A DNA stretch of 16,275 bases from Elusimicrobiota bacterium. Lineage in GTDB: Bacteria; Elusimicrobiota; Elusimicrobia; UBA1565; UBA9628. Made by a program: the position numbers and the translations under genes. The stretch lies in contig JAMPYD010000009.1 in the NCBI GenBank assembly GCA_023700845.1, forward strand, positions 1 to 16,275, read 5' to 3'. Under the pieces are notes generated by a model that worked only from the letters and a program-made list of their open reading frames with translations, was not told the DNA's origin and made no database searches. Each line of letters begins with the position of its first letter. The stretch's first letter is position 1. Shown piece by piece: positions 1-7,550 of this stretch.

Positions 1-1
1 C

Positions 2-142
2 CCGAAGCGCGAATGGAAGGCCGCCCCGCCGGCCGACGATCAGCCCGCCTCGACCGAGACGATCCGCAAGGCCGCCGAGAAGGCCCAAGCGGACCTCAAG
101 GCCGAGGAGCTCAAGCAGGCCGCGCCCGCCGCGAAGCCGTAA
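2..142 (+). CDS. C-terminal end of an unidentified protein (5' end outside window)
   Basis: Reading from position 2 gives 46 codons without interruption, ending in TAA at 140-142. The visible tail begins PKREWKAAPPADDQ and ends in an alternating Ala/Lys/Glu stretch finishing AAPAAKP. It is low-complexity and charged, probably partly helical, and carries no motif that identifies a family. The tail of the next gene, a lipoprotein, is also rich in Ala and Pro, so this may be another secreted or envelope protein, but that is inference only. There is a 57-bp gap to the next gene that contains a candidate promoter, so the two need not be co-transcribed. The reading frame is well supported by codon usage with G or C at third positions; the function is unknown. 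Confidence 0.6.
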   Translation, partial: PKREWKAAPPADDQPASTETIRKAAEKAQADLKAEELKQAAPAAKP

Positions 143-177
143 GGACACTACGGCTCGTTTGTCCGTACGTCCGCGGA

Positions 178-193
178 TAAGATTTGTCATACT
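178..193 (+). promoter_or_regulatory. Candidate -10 region of the lipoprotein operon
   Basis: CATACT at 188-193 ends 6 nt before the ATG at 200, which would place the transcript start at or next to the A of the start codon (leaderless mRNA). An alternative hexamer, TAAGAT at 178-183, would give a leader of about 10 nt. No convincing -35 element sits at standard spacing for either, and there is no purine-rich Shine-Dalgarno site before the ATG. Confidence 0.4.
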
Positions 194-199
194 CCGGGA

Positions 200-1174
200 A
201 TGAGCACGACATACATCCAACGCGCCGCCGCCGCCCCCCTCGCCGTCTGCGCCCTTCTGCTGTCCGGCTGCGTCGGCTTCACGGTGAAGCCTCCGAAGCC
301 CGCCTCCATGCCTCGGGCCGAGTCCCCCGCGCCCCTCAAGGTCGGCGTGGTCCTGAAGAAGCCCCGCTTCGAATGGCAGGGCATGGGACCCATGAACACC
401 GCCTACATGGAAAGGCACCGCGACCGCTGGATGTTCAAGCCGATGTGGGCGCAGGCCGACGACGTCGGCGGGAAGTTCCTGCGCGCGCTGCAGGCGTCCT
501 CGGCCTTCTCCCAGGTCGACGAGGTCAAGAGCCTCGGCTTTAACGGCACCGGCTCCGACGACCGGGATCTGCTCATCGACGCCGAGTTCTCCGGCAAGTA
601 CACGCAGGACCCCGCCGGATTCGGCAAGGCGTTCATGACCGGCTTCCTGCTGCTGCTTCCCGCTCCGTTCATCCGCTACGAAGACGCCTACTTCGCGGCG
701 GCCGAGCTGACCGTTTACGACCGTTCGGGCCGCCTCCTCCATAAATATTCGGAGCGCCAGGACGTTTCATCCTCGGCGGCCCTCTTCTCCGCCGGCTCGC
801 CGGGCTCGGTGTCGGCCGGCATCGACGCCGCCGCCACCCACCTCGCGTCCCGGCTCGTGACGGCCATCCTCGCCGACCGAGACGGCTACGAGCGGGCGAT
901 GCGGCAGGCGCCGCCGGCGCCCGCACCCGCGCCGCGGATCGAACCGGCCGTCGCCCTGGCGCCGGAGGCCGCGCCCGAGCCGGCGCCCGCGCCCGCGGAT
1001 CCCGTCGAGCGGGTCAAGGCGAAGGCCGACGCCGCGCACGCCGGCCTCGACGCCGAGGCGGCGAAGAGCGAGACCCCGCCGTCGTCCCAGGCGTCCGTGA
1101 AGCCGCAGCCCGCGCGCCGCGGCCCGCTGACGTCCGCCGAGGAAGCCGCAATCGACGAACAGGTGATGCCATGA
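200..1174 (+). CDS. Putative lipoprotein with Pro/Ala-rich C-terminal tail, family unknown
   Basis: This is a 324-residue protein with a lipoprotein signal peptide: hydrophobic segment about 9-22 and lipobox LSGC, with Cys24 as the predicted acylated residue. The mature part (about 45-235) looks like a folded alpha/beta domain. It contains a hydrophobic patch at 145-157 (TGFLLLLPAPF), too short for a confident membrane helix. Residues 237-268 are an Ala-Pro repeat tail of the kind that spans periplasm or peptidoglycan, followed by a charged helical segment. I do not recognise the family. The stop overlaps the next gene's start by 4 nt (ATGA), so the two are translationally coupled and probably work together at the envelope. 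The ATG at 200 is chosen because it gives the full signal peptide. A role with the COG3014-like partner is inferred from coupling only. Confidence 0.75.
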   Translation: MSTTYIQRAAAAPLAVCALLLSGCVGFTVKPPKPASMPRAESPAPLKVGVVLKKPRFEWQGMGPMNTAYMERHRDRWMFKPMWAQADDVGGKFLRALQASSAFSQVDEVKSLGFNGTGSDDRDLLIDAEFSGKYTQDPAGFGKAFMTGFLLLLPAPFIRYEDAYFAAAELTVYDRSGRLLHKYSERQDVSSSAALFSAGSPGSVSAGIDAAATHLASRLVTAILADRDGYERAMRQAPPAPAPAPRIEPAVALAPEAAPEPAPAPADPVERVKAKADAAHAGLDAEAAKSETPPSSQASVKPQPARRGPLTSAEEAAIDEQVMP

Positions 1175-2526
1175 AAACCCTTCAACCCGCCCTCTGCGCC
1201 GTCCTCGCCGCCGCCGGAATCGCCGCGTCGGGCTGCGGCGGCCCCTCGAGCGCCAGCAAGAAGACGGTCAACGCCTTCCTCGCCCAACGCCAGTACGCGC
1301 AGGCCGAGGCCTACCTCGACGCGGGAAAGGAAACCCAGTACGGCAAGCGCAACATGGTGCTGTACTACCTCGACAAGGGCCTCGTGCAGCACCACGCCGG
1401 GAAGTACAAGGAGAGCGACGCCAGCTTCGACATCGCCGAGCGCCGCATGGACGAGCTCTACACGACCAGCGTGTCGAAGGCGAGCGGGATGCTCCTCATC
1501 AACGACGCGACGATGGACTACGCGGGCGAGCCCTTCGAGCGCGCGCTGACCCACGTCTGCCGCGCCTTGAACTACGTGTTCCTGGGGAACCACGACGAGG
1601 CCCTCGTCGAGAGCCGCAAGGTCGAGCGCTTCCTGACCGAGCTCGGCGACACGGTCGGCGCCAAGCGCGCCTACAAGGACGACGCCTTCGCCCGCTACCT
1701 CGACGCCCTGCTGTACGCGGACGCGGGCAAGAAGGACGACGCGCGCATCTCCTATCAGGCGGCCCAGGCCGCTTACGCGGATTACGAGAAAGCCTACGGG
1801 ACGACGCCTCCCCGCTTCGAGTTCCCGAAGGACGTCAAGAAGCGCGGCGAGCTCGTGTTCATTCATTACAACGGCGTCGCCCCGCGCAAGATCACGAAGA
1901 CCTTCCAGATCGCCTGGAACGAGGCCCTGCCGCTGATGCGGGCCAGCGGCGACGCCGAGGCCGAGGACGCGCGCGTCAAGAACGCGCTGACGGCGGGCTT
2001 CGTGGGCAAGGCCGTGACCGTCGCCTTCCCGGCCTACACGCAGGATCCGTACCTGATCGCGAGCTCGGAGATCCTCGTCGACGACCGCCCCGTCGCGTCC
2101 ACCGTCCTGATGGAGGACGTCTCGGCGATCGCCGCGAAGACCCTCGAGGACCGCATGAGCGCGATCAAGGCGCGCGCGAACGCGCGCGCGACGATCAAAT
2201 ACATCCTGGCGGAGGCCGCCGCGAAGGTGGCGGCGAAGGGCTGCGACCAGATGCCGGGAGGCTACTTCGCCGTGCAGGCCTGCAAGCTCGCGGGGCGCGG
2301 CGTCGCCCACGGCGCGGCCGCGGCGAGCGAATACGCCGACACGCGCGGCTGGGCCGTCCTGCCCGCGCAAATCCGCATGGCCCGGGTGAAGCTCGAGGAG
2401 GGCAAGCACGACGTCGCCATCCACTACAAGAACAACGCGGGCGTGATGATCTCCTCGCAGGCCTTCACCGGCGTGCTCGTCGCCGAGCGCAAGCGCACCT
2501 ACCTGTCGGCGCGCACCGCGCAGTAG
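1171..2526 (+). CDS. TPR-containing lipoprotein, COG3014-like
   Basis: This 451-residue lipoprotein has a signal segment at 5-20 and lipobox ASGC with Cys22 acylated. Residues about 30-215 are helical repeats of TPR character (for example AQAEAYLDAGK, ALNYVFLGNHDEALVESRKVER, YLDALLYADAGKKDDARISYQAA). The C-terminal half is alpha/beta and contains the segment DTRGWAVLPAQIRMARVKLEEGKHDV split around residues 390-415. That Trp-x-x-Leu-Pro pattern matches what I remember of the uncharacterised COG3014 family; the assignment is from memory and not checked. In some Proteobacteria COG3014 genes lie beside LpoB/YcfL-type lipoproteins, which hints at cell-envelope work, but the molecular role is unknown. 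An AGGTG site at 1161-1165 lies 5 nt before the ATG, and the start overlaps the upstream stop. Its TAG stop abuts the convergent lptG stop with no gap. Confidence 0.8.
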   Translation: MKTLQPALCAVLAAAGIAASGCGGPSSASKKTVNAFLAQRQYAQAEAYLDAGKETQYGKRNMVLYYLDKGLVQHHAGKYKESDASFDIAERRMDELYTTSVSKASGMLLINDATMDYAGEPFERALTHVCRALNYVFLGNHDEALVESRKVERFLTELGDTVGAKRAYKDDAFARYLDALLYADAGKKDDARISYQAAQAAYADYEKAYGTTPPRFEFPKDVKKRGELVFIHYNGVAPRKITKTFQIAWNEALPLMRASGDAEAEDARVKNALTAGFVGKAVTVAFPAYTQDPYLIASSEILVDDRPVASTVLMEDVSAIAAKTLEDRMSAIKARANARATIKYILAEAAAKVAAKGCDQMPGGYFAVQACKLAGRGVAHGAAAASEYADTRGWAVLPAQIRMARVKLEEGKHDVAIHYKNNAGVMISSQAFTGVLVAERKRTYLSARTAQ

Positions 2527-3600
2527 CTAAAGGTCCCAGCGCCGGATCAGGAAGACGGAGAGCGCGCCGAAGCCGGCGTTGGCCAGCCACGCCGCGGCGA
2601 GCGGCGGCAGGCGGCCGCTCACGCCGAGGGTGCGGCCGATCTCCATCATCCAGAGAAAGATGAAGGACAGCCCGAGCGCCGCGCAGAACGCCACGACCCG
2701 CGACGATTTACGCAGGCGCAGCGCGATCGGGATGCCGAGGGCGCAGATGATCAGGTTCGTGAAGGGGTAGGCGATCTTCGCCATCGCCGCGACCTCGTAT
2801 TCGCGCGGCGAGCCGCCGAAGCGCCCGACGCGCCGGGCGTAGGCGAGCGCCTCGCGCATCGTCAGCTCGTCGGGACTCGTCGCCCGCGGCACGAGGCTGA
2901 GCGGAGGCGCGTCGAGGTCGGAAACCTTGGCCTCGAACGGCGTCTCGACGACGCCGTCGGGGCCGAACACGCGCTCGACGCCGCCGTGAAAGACCCAGCG
3001 CGCGCGCGCCGGATCCCAGAAAGCGTATTTCGCGTCGAGCTGGCGCGTCACCCCATGGCTTCCCATGGTCTCCAGGATCGGCCGCTCGAGCTTCCCCTCC
3101 TTCGGGAGGAACAGCCACGCCTGAACGAACTGATCCTCGCCGCCGAGAAGGGCCACGTTCTGATACTTGGTCCATTCCCACTCGGGATGGACCTGCTCCC
3201 GCCACAGGCGCCGGGAACGGGCCCAGGCGGCCGGCATGACGGTCTCCTGCGCCGCGAACGCGAGGACGGAGACCGCGAGCGCGCAGCCGAGCACGGGGAG
3301 CCAGAAGCGCTTCGTCTCGATCCCGCAGGACTGGGTCGCGAGCCACTCGCCGCTCTGCACGAAGCCGCCGATCGCCACCAAGGTCGCCAGCAAGGTCGCC
3401 ATCGGGATCACGCGCCCGGCCCAGTAGGGAACCTCGAGCCAGAGGCACTCGAGAATCGTCAGCAGGGGCGCGCGCGAGCGCATGATCGGGTTCATCTTGT
3501 CGAAGGTGTCGCCGAGGAAGATGAGCACCGCGAACAGGCCGAGGCCGAAGGCGAAAGGCCTCACGAAGCGCCCGACCATGTAGCGCGTGTAGATCGTCAC
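2527..3600 (-). CDS. lptG: LptG, LPS export ABC transporter permease (YjgP/YjgQ family)
   Basis: LptG pairs with LptF to form the inner-membrane permease of the LptB2FG complex, which extracts lipopolysaccharide from the inner membrane and passes it to LptC/LptA. The 357-residue product has the family layout: N-terminal helices about 14-32, 45-85 and 98-118, a periplasmic beta-jellyroll domain about 130-265, then three C-terminal helices about 272-292, 303-322 and 332-352. Length is normal for the family (about 350-390). The start is the GTG at 3598-3600, which overlaps the lptF TGA by 4 nt; no ATG gives the conserved IYTRYMVGRF amino terminus. It is called LptG, not LptF, because it is second in the pair and has the LGDTFDKM-type first helix border; the two paralogues can be hard to separate without alignment. 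Confidence 0.9.
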   Translation of the reverse strand: MTIYTRYMVGRFVRPFAFGLGLFAVLIFLGDTFDKMNPIMRSRAPLLTILECLWLEVPYWAGRVIPMATLLATLVAIGGFVQSGEWLATQSCGIETKRFWLPVLGCALAVSVLAFAAQETVMPAAWARSRRLWREQVHPEWEWTKYQNVALLGGEDQFVQAWLFLPKEGKLERPILETMGSHGVTRQLDAKYAFWDPARARWVFHGGVERVFGPDGVVETPFEAKVSDLDAPPLSLVPRATSPDELTMREALAYARRVGRFGGSPREYEVAAMAKIAYPFTNLIICALGIPIALRLRKSSRVVAFCAALGLSFIFLWMMEIGRTLGVSGRLPPLAAAWLANAGFGALSVFLIRRWDL

Positions 3601-4676
3601 TGCGCCGCCGCCTTGCGGGTCAGGTGGATTCCGGCGAGCAGGCCGACGGCGTTGCACAGCCACGGGGCCGTCGAGGCGAGGACCTCGTGCCGGCGGCCCA
3701 GGCTGACCCCCACGACGAGCAGGCCGTAAAAGACGAACATGACGCCGAGGCTGGCGGCGAGGTCCGCGCCGCGGGTCTTGCGCTTGGCCATGCCGAGCGG
3801 GACCCCGACCCAGAAGAACACGAACGGCGAGAGCGCCCCGACCGTGCGCACGGCCGTCTCGACGCGGTACTCGAGGCGCTTGTCCCGGGACGTCGCCTCG
3901 TCGGCGGCCTTCTCGCGCAGGCGCATCGAGCTCATCTCCTGCATGTCGGGCTCGCGGGGGATCGCGGCGGCGGTCAGCGGCACGAACACGCTGTAGCGCT
4001 CGAAGCGGCCGGACGTGAAGCGCTCCGGCTCCCTGCTCGGGAGCTGCAGCTGGCCGTCGAGCAGCTCGAGGGTGATGCCCCGCCCGGGCTCGGAGATGAG
4101 CCGCCCTTTCTCCGCGTTGATGCGCATCCCCGAAATCTGGCCCGGCTTGACGAGATAGACGCCTTCGAGCATCCCCGTCTTCGCGTCCGAGCCGCGCGCG
4201 TACAGGCGCCATGGGCCCAGCTCGGTGAAGGAACGGGAACGCAGCTCCACGCGCGCCACCTTCTGCGCCGCCTCGCTCGTGCGCTTCTTGAAGGAATGGA
4301 AGCCGTCCGGCCCGAGCTTATGGTTGACCACGAGCAGCAGCGCCGACAGGATCACGGACGTCCAGAGGAGGGGACGGGTGATTTCCCGGTAGGAGAACCC
4401 GCTGGCGCGAAGCGCCATGACCTCGCCGCTGTCGGCGAGCTGGCCCAGCACGACCATCGCCGCGACGAGAAAGGACATCGGCACCGCCAGGGCGGCGAAC
4501 GACGGAAGAAGGCGGGCGAAGCAGCTGAGGATCCACCAGACCGGGATTCCCTTCATCATCGCGAGGGAAAACAGGCGCAGGAACTGATTCATCATCAGCA
4601 CCCCCAGAAAGAGGGCGACGCAGGCGCCGAAGATCGGCAGGAACTGGCGCAGCACGTAGCGCGGCAGAATCGGCAT
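3597..4676 (-). CDS. lptF: LptF, LPS export ABC transporter permease (YjgP/YjgQ family)
   Basis: This is the first gene of the lptFG pair, 359 residues. The amino terminus PILPRYVLRQFLPIF is typical of LptF, followed by helices about 12-36, 46-80 and 102-117. A periplasmic beta-rich domain of about 120-265 follows, then C-terminal helices about 276-296, 303-325 and 334-351. The segment LADSGEVMALRASGFSYREI at about 80-99 matches the conserved cytoplasmic coupling region of the YjgP/YjgQ family that contacts the LptB ATPase. The 3' end overlaps lptG by 4 nt, giving tight coupling expected for a 1:1 heterodimer. The ATG at 4674-4676 is chosen over upstream in-frame starts because the family N-terminus begins here and a -10-like TAGAAT lies just upstream. 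lptB, lptC and lptA are not in the window. Confidence 0.9.
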   Translation of the reverse strand: MPILPRYVLRQFLPIFGACVALFLGVLMMNQFLRLFSLAMMKGIPVWWILSCFARLLPSFAALAVPMSFLVAAMVVLGQLADSGEVMALRASGFSYREITRPLLWTSVILSALLLVVNHKLGPDGFHSFKKRTSEAAQKVARVELRSRSFTELGPWRLYARGSDAKTGMLEGVYLVKPGQISGMRINAEKGRLISEPGRGITLELLDGQLQLPSREPERFTSGRFERYSVFVPLTAAAIPREPDMQEMSSMRLREKAADEATSRDKRLEYRVETAVRTVGALSPFVFFWVGVPLGMAKRKTRGADLAASLGVMFVFYGLLVVGVSLGRRHEVLASTAPWLCNAVGLLAGIHLTRKAAAQ

Positions 4677-4684
4677 CTGGGTCA

Positions 4685-4690
4685 ATTCTA
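4685..4690 (-). promoter_or_regulatory. Candidate -10 box of lptFG (TAGAAT)
   Basis: On the minus strand TAGAAT runs from 4690 to 4685 and is followed by 8 nt before the lptF ATG. With usual promoter geometry transcription would begin about 2 nt before the start codon. No Shine-Dalgarno site precedes the ATG and no clear -35 is seen. Confidence 0.45.
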
Positions 4691-4733
4691 CCAACTTGGG
4701 ACGCCCGACATGGCCTGGCGGCGTCCGTATTTG

Positions 4734-4739
4734 TATGAT
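4734..4739 (+). promoter_or_regulatory. Candidate -10 box of the M20 peptidase gene (TATGAT)
   Basis: TATGAT ends 7 nt before the ATG at 4747, predicting a transcript start at about 4746 and a leaderless message. The in-frame ATG at 4735 lies inside this hexamer, which argues for 4747 as the true start. No -35 element is evident at 16-18 bp spacing. The box lies 44 bp from the divergent lptFG -10. Confidence 0.45.
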
Positions 4740-4746
4740 CGGATTC

Positions 4747-6156
4747 ATGAGCGACCTTTCCACGCAATCCGCCGTTGCCGCGATGTACGCCGACGACCAC
4801 AACGCCGAGTTCCTCGAGGACTTGAAGCGGCTGGCCGTCATTCCGAGCGTCTCCTTCCCGGGGTTCGACCCGAAGGAGGTCGTGCGCTCGGCCGAGGCCG
4901 TCGCCGCCCTGTGCAAGGCGCGAGGCCTCGAGAACGTCGAGATTCTGACCTTGCCGGGCGCCCACCCCTATGTGTACGCCGATTGGCTGCACGCGCCGGG
5001 CAAACCCACCCTCCTGCTGTACGCGCACCACGACGTCCAGCCCGCCGGACGCGAGGAGCTGTGGAAGTCCCCGCCCTTCGTGCCCACCGAGCGCGACGGC
5101 CGCCTGTACGGGCGAGGCTGCGCCGACGACAAGGCCGGCGCGGTCGCGCACACGAGCGCCATCGCCTCCTGGCTCAAGACCCATGGCTCGCTGCCGGTCA
5201 ACGTGAAATTGATCATCGAGGGCGAGGAGGAGTGCGGCTCGGACAACCTCGAGCCCTTTCTCCAGAAATACGCCGAGAAGGTGATGGCCGACGTGATCGT
5301 GCTGACCGACACCGGCAACTTCGACCATGAGACCCCGTCGATCACCGTCGCCCTGCGCGGCATCGTCGCGCTCGACGTGACCGTGCGCTCGATGGACCAT
5401 CCCCTCCATTCCGGCATGTGGGGCGGCCCCGTCGTCGATCCCGTCCTGGCGCTCTCGAAGATGATCGCCTCCGTCGTGGACGCCAAGGGGCGCATGACGA
5501 TCCCCGGCATCTATAAGGACGTCGCCAAGCCCGCCAAGGCCTCCGAGGCCAGCCTCAGGGCGCTCAAGCTCTCCGAGAAGACGTTCCGCGAGCAGAGCGG
5601 TCTATTCAACGCCACCAAGTTATTGGTGGCGCCGAAGGACATCCTGCGCTCCAACTGGTACATCCCCTCGTTCTCGGTGAACGCGATACAGGCCTCCTCC
5701 AAGAAGGACTGCGCGAACATCATCAACGACTCGGTGTGGGCGCACATGGGCATACGCGTGGTCCCCGGCATGAACCCGAAGAAGACGCTCGCCGACCTCA
5801 AGAAGCACCTGCTCAAGAACGCCCCCTGGGGCGTGAAGGTGGAGTTCTCCGGAGAGACCGCGAGCCCGTCCTGGACGACCGACACCGACGCTCCCGCCTT
5901 CGCCGCGGCCCGCACCGCGCTCAAGAAGGGCTACGGCCGTCCCGCCGTGGACATGGGCTGCGGCGGCTCGATTCCGTTCGTCGGGCCCTTCGCGAAGGCC
6001 TTGAAAGGGGCGCCCGCCCTGCTGATCGGCGTCGAGGACCCTCTCTCCAACCCGCACTCCGAGAACGAGAGCCTGCATCTGGGCATGTTCCAGAAGGCGA
6101 TCGCCTCGGCGGTGCACCTGTACGCGGAGATCGCGGCCTTGCCTTCCGTCAAGTAA
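4747..6156 (+). CDS. M20-family metallopeptidase (dipeptidase/carboxypeptidase type)
   Basis: This is a 469-residue cytosolic zinc exopeptidase of the M20 (ArgE/DapE/carnosinase) family; no signal peptide is present. The di-metal site is complete by motif: HHDV with His94 and Asp96, GRGCADDKA with the bridging Asp at 127, EGEEECGS with the catalytic Glu161 and metal ligand Glu162, LTDTG with Asp188, and NPHSENES with His437. The lid/dimerisation domain is inserted at about 200-360 and contains LHSG (His221), which reaches the active site in related enzymes. The length and the EGEEECGS form match the M20 dipeptidase subgroup (PepV/CN2-like), not the shorter DapE or ArgE enzymes. The substrate is probably a small peptide but cannot be set from sequence. 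It is monocistronic, with its own promoter. Confidence 0.9.
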   Translation: MSDLSTQSAVAAMYADDHNAEFLEDLKRLAVIPSVSFPGFDPKEVVRSAEAVAALCKARGLENVEILTLPGAHPYVYADWLHAPGKPTLLLYAHHDVQPAGREELWKSPPFVPTERDGRLYGRGCADDKAGAVAHTSAIASWLKTHGSLPVNVKLIIEGEEECGSDNLEPFLQKYAEKVMADVIVLTDTGNFDHETPSITVALRGIVALDVTVRSMDHPLHSGMWGGPVVDPVLALSKMIASVVDAKGRMTIPGIYKDVAKPAKASEASLRALKLSEKTFREQSGLFNATKLLVAPKDILRSNWYIPSFSVNAIQASSKKDCANIINDSVWAHMGIRVVPGMNPKKTLADLKKHLLKNAPWGVKVEFSGETASPSWTTDTDAPAFAAARTALKKGYGRPAVDMGCGGSIPFVGPFAKALKGAPALLIGVEDPLSNPHSENESLHLGMFQKAIASAVHLYAEIAALPSVK

Positions 6157-6192
6157 CCGCGGCGTTACGGAAATATCGTTGCATGACCCTCA

Positions 6193-6216
6193 TTGAGCTC
6201 TTCCTTAAGAGCTCAA
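6193..6216. promoter_or_regulatory. Perfect 10-bp inverted repeat with 4-nt loop before the cytochrome operon
   Basis: TTGAGCTCTT at 6193-6202 and AAGAGCTCAA at 6207-6216 are exact reverse complements separated by CCTT. The repeat sits in the 70-bp gap between the peptidase stop and the ATG at 6227, ending 10 nt before that ATG. No T-run follows on either strand, so it is not a standard intrinsic terminator. It could be a dimeric regulator's operator, an RNA hairpin controlling initiation, or a terminator of a non-canonical kind. Confidence 0.6.
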
Positions 6217-6226
6217 CGGGGGCATC

Positions 6227-7537
6227 ATGTATCCAGTCTGGGAAGTTCCGGGCCTGACGGCGGGCGGCGTGCTCGCGCTGATCGCGACGTTCCACATCCT
6301 CCCCTCCCACCTGTCGGTGAGCGCGATGTGGCTCAACCTCTACCTCGAGAGCAAGGCCTACCGCGAGAACCGCCCGGAGCTCCTGGCGTTCGTGCGCAAA
6401 TACTCGCGCATGCTGCTGATCTTCGCCTACGTGTTCGGCTCGATCACCGGCGTCGGCATCTGGTTCTCGGCCTCGGCCGCCGCCCCGCGCGCCCTCTCCG
6501 GGCTGATCCACAACTACGTCTGGGGCTGGGCGACCGAGTGGTGCTTCTTCCTCATCGAGGTCGCCGGCATCTTCACCTACTACTACACCTTCGACAAGGT
6601 CGACCGGAAGACCCACCTGAGGATCGGCTGGATCTTCGCGCTGGGCTCGTGGACGACGATGGTCGTCATCGTCGGCATACTGACTTTCATGCTCACCCCC
6701 GGCCGCTGGCTCGTCACCGGCGGCTTCTTCGACGGCTTCTTCAATCAGACGTACTGGCCCCAGCTGTTCCTGCGCACGACGGGGATGTTCGCCATCGCGG
6801 CCTCGTACGCCGTGGCCGTGGCCAGCCGCTCGGAGGATGAGCGGACGCGCGCCGACGTGATCAGGATCGCGTCCCTGTGGGGCCTGGCCGGTCTCGCCCT
6901 CGGCACGGCCTGCTTCTTCTGGTATCGCGCCTCCCTGCCCGAGGCCGCGCGCGCGACCTTCGACGTCCTCCTGACGCCGGGCCTGACGAGGGGCATGTGG
7001 GTTCCCATCGTCCTGATGGCCGCCTATTTCGCGTTTCTCAGGCTGAGGCCGCTGACGGTCGGCTTCACGCCGGCGCTGTTCGCGATCGCGGTGCTGTTCG
7101 TGTCGATCTTCTCGTTTGAGCGCGCCCGCGAGCTGATCCGCAAGCCCTACCTGATGCCGGGATTCATGTACTCGAACCAGATCATCGGCGGCGAGCTCCC
7201 GGCCAAGGGCGTCGCCGCCGAAACGGCCGCGATGAACGAGAAGGGCATCCTCCGCTTCGCTCCCTTCGTGCCGGACGGGCTTCGCGTCGTCACGGACGCC
7301 AACCGCCTCGAGGCCGGCCGGATGGTGGCCCTGATCGAGTGCAGCGCCTGCCACACGCTCTCGCCCCAGGGCTTGCGTCCGCTGCCTCAAAGAGTGGGCT
7401 CGCTCGGCTTCACGGACGCCGACTCCCTGGCCGGCTTCATCGACGGCCTCGGCTCCTACCCCTACATGCCGCCGTTCGTCGGCACGGAGATGGAGAAGAA
7501 GGCCCTCGCCGCATACCTCATCTCGATCGCGAAATAG
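6227..7537 (+). CDS. CydA-superfamily membrane subunit with C-terminal cytochrome c domain
   Basis: 436 residues with about eight membrane helices and a mono-haem c tail. The N-terminal helix ATFHILPSHLSVSAMWLNLYLE lines up with the first helix of cytochrome bd subunit I, placing His23 at the haem-ligand position (His19 in E. coli CydA). The helix at about 100-120 holds Glu104 and Glu111, resembling the paired E99/E107 of CydA. The position of CydA His186 is Arg183 here (FLRTTG). No quinol-binding GRQPW motif is visible. The C-terminal domain has CSACH (Cys372, Cys375, His376) and YPYMPPF with Met414 as the likely sixth ligand, so electrons may arrive from cytochrome c and not from quinol. 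This fits the cytochrome-c-bearing clades described for the bd superfamily. The terminal acceptor (oxygen or other) is not determined. The gene overlaps nothing and is preceded by an inverted repeat. Confidence 0.75.
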   Translation: MYPVWEVPGLTAGGVLALIATFHILPSHLSVSAMWLNLYLESKAYRENRPELLAFVRKYSRMLLIFAYVFGSITGVGIWFSASAAAPRALSGLIHNYVWGWATEWCFFLIEVAGIFTYYYTFDKVDRKTHLRIGWIFALGSWTTMVVIVGILTFMLTPGRWLVTGGFFDGFFNQTYWPQLFLRTTGMFAIAASYAVAVASRSEDERTRADVIRIASLWGLAGLALGTACFFWYRASLPEAARATFDVLLTPGLTRGMWVPIVLMAAYFAFLRLRPLTVGFTPALFAIAVLFVSIFSFERARELIRKPYLMPGFMYSNQIIGGELPAKGVAAETAAMNEKGILRFAPFVPDGLRVVTDANRLEAGRMVALIECSACHTLSPQGLRPLPQRVGSLGFTDADSLAGFIDGLGSYPYMPPFVGTEMEKKALAAYLISIAK

Positions 7538-7538
7538 C

Positions 7539-7544
7539 AGGAGA
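7539..7544 (+). promoter_or_regulatory. Strong Shine-Dalgarno site (AGGAGA) for the second cytochrome subunit
   Basis: AGGAGA lies 6 nt before the ATG at 7551, directly after the upstream TAG stop. It fixes the start and contrasts with operon-leading genes in the window, which mostly lack such a site. Confidence 0.8.
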
Positions 7545-7550
7545 ACTTTC

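Noticed and set aside
2171..2190. CG-repeat tract with palindromic character
   Set aside because: It encodes Ala/Arg codons in the TPR lipoprotein in frame and is explained by codon choice at high G+C.
886..2424. 512-codon open frame on the minus strand across both lipoprotein genes
   Set aside because: It is antisense to two genes with signal peptides and recognisable structure, its translation is a Val/Ala/Arg/Gly-rich composition without motifs, and long antisense frames are expected at this G+C content.
3624..5330. 568-codon plus-strand open frame across lptF and the peptidase start
   Set aside because: It opposes lptF and is out of frame with the M20 peptidase, both secure. Its product is Arg/Glu/His-rich without any family motif.
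6183..6257. 24-codon upstream reading frame running through the inverted repeat into the cytochrome gene
   Set aside because: No Shine-Dalgarno site and no promoter placed to transcribe it; the composition is not regulatory-peptide-like. Too weak to annotate.
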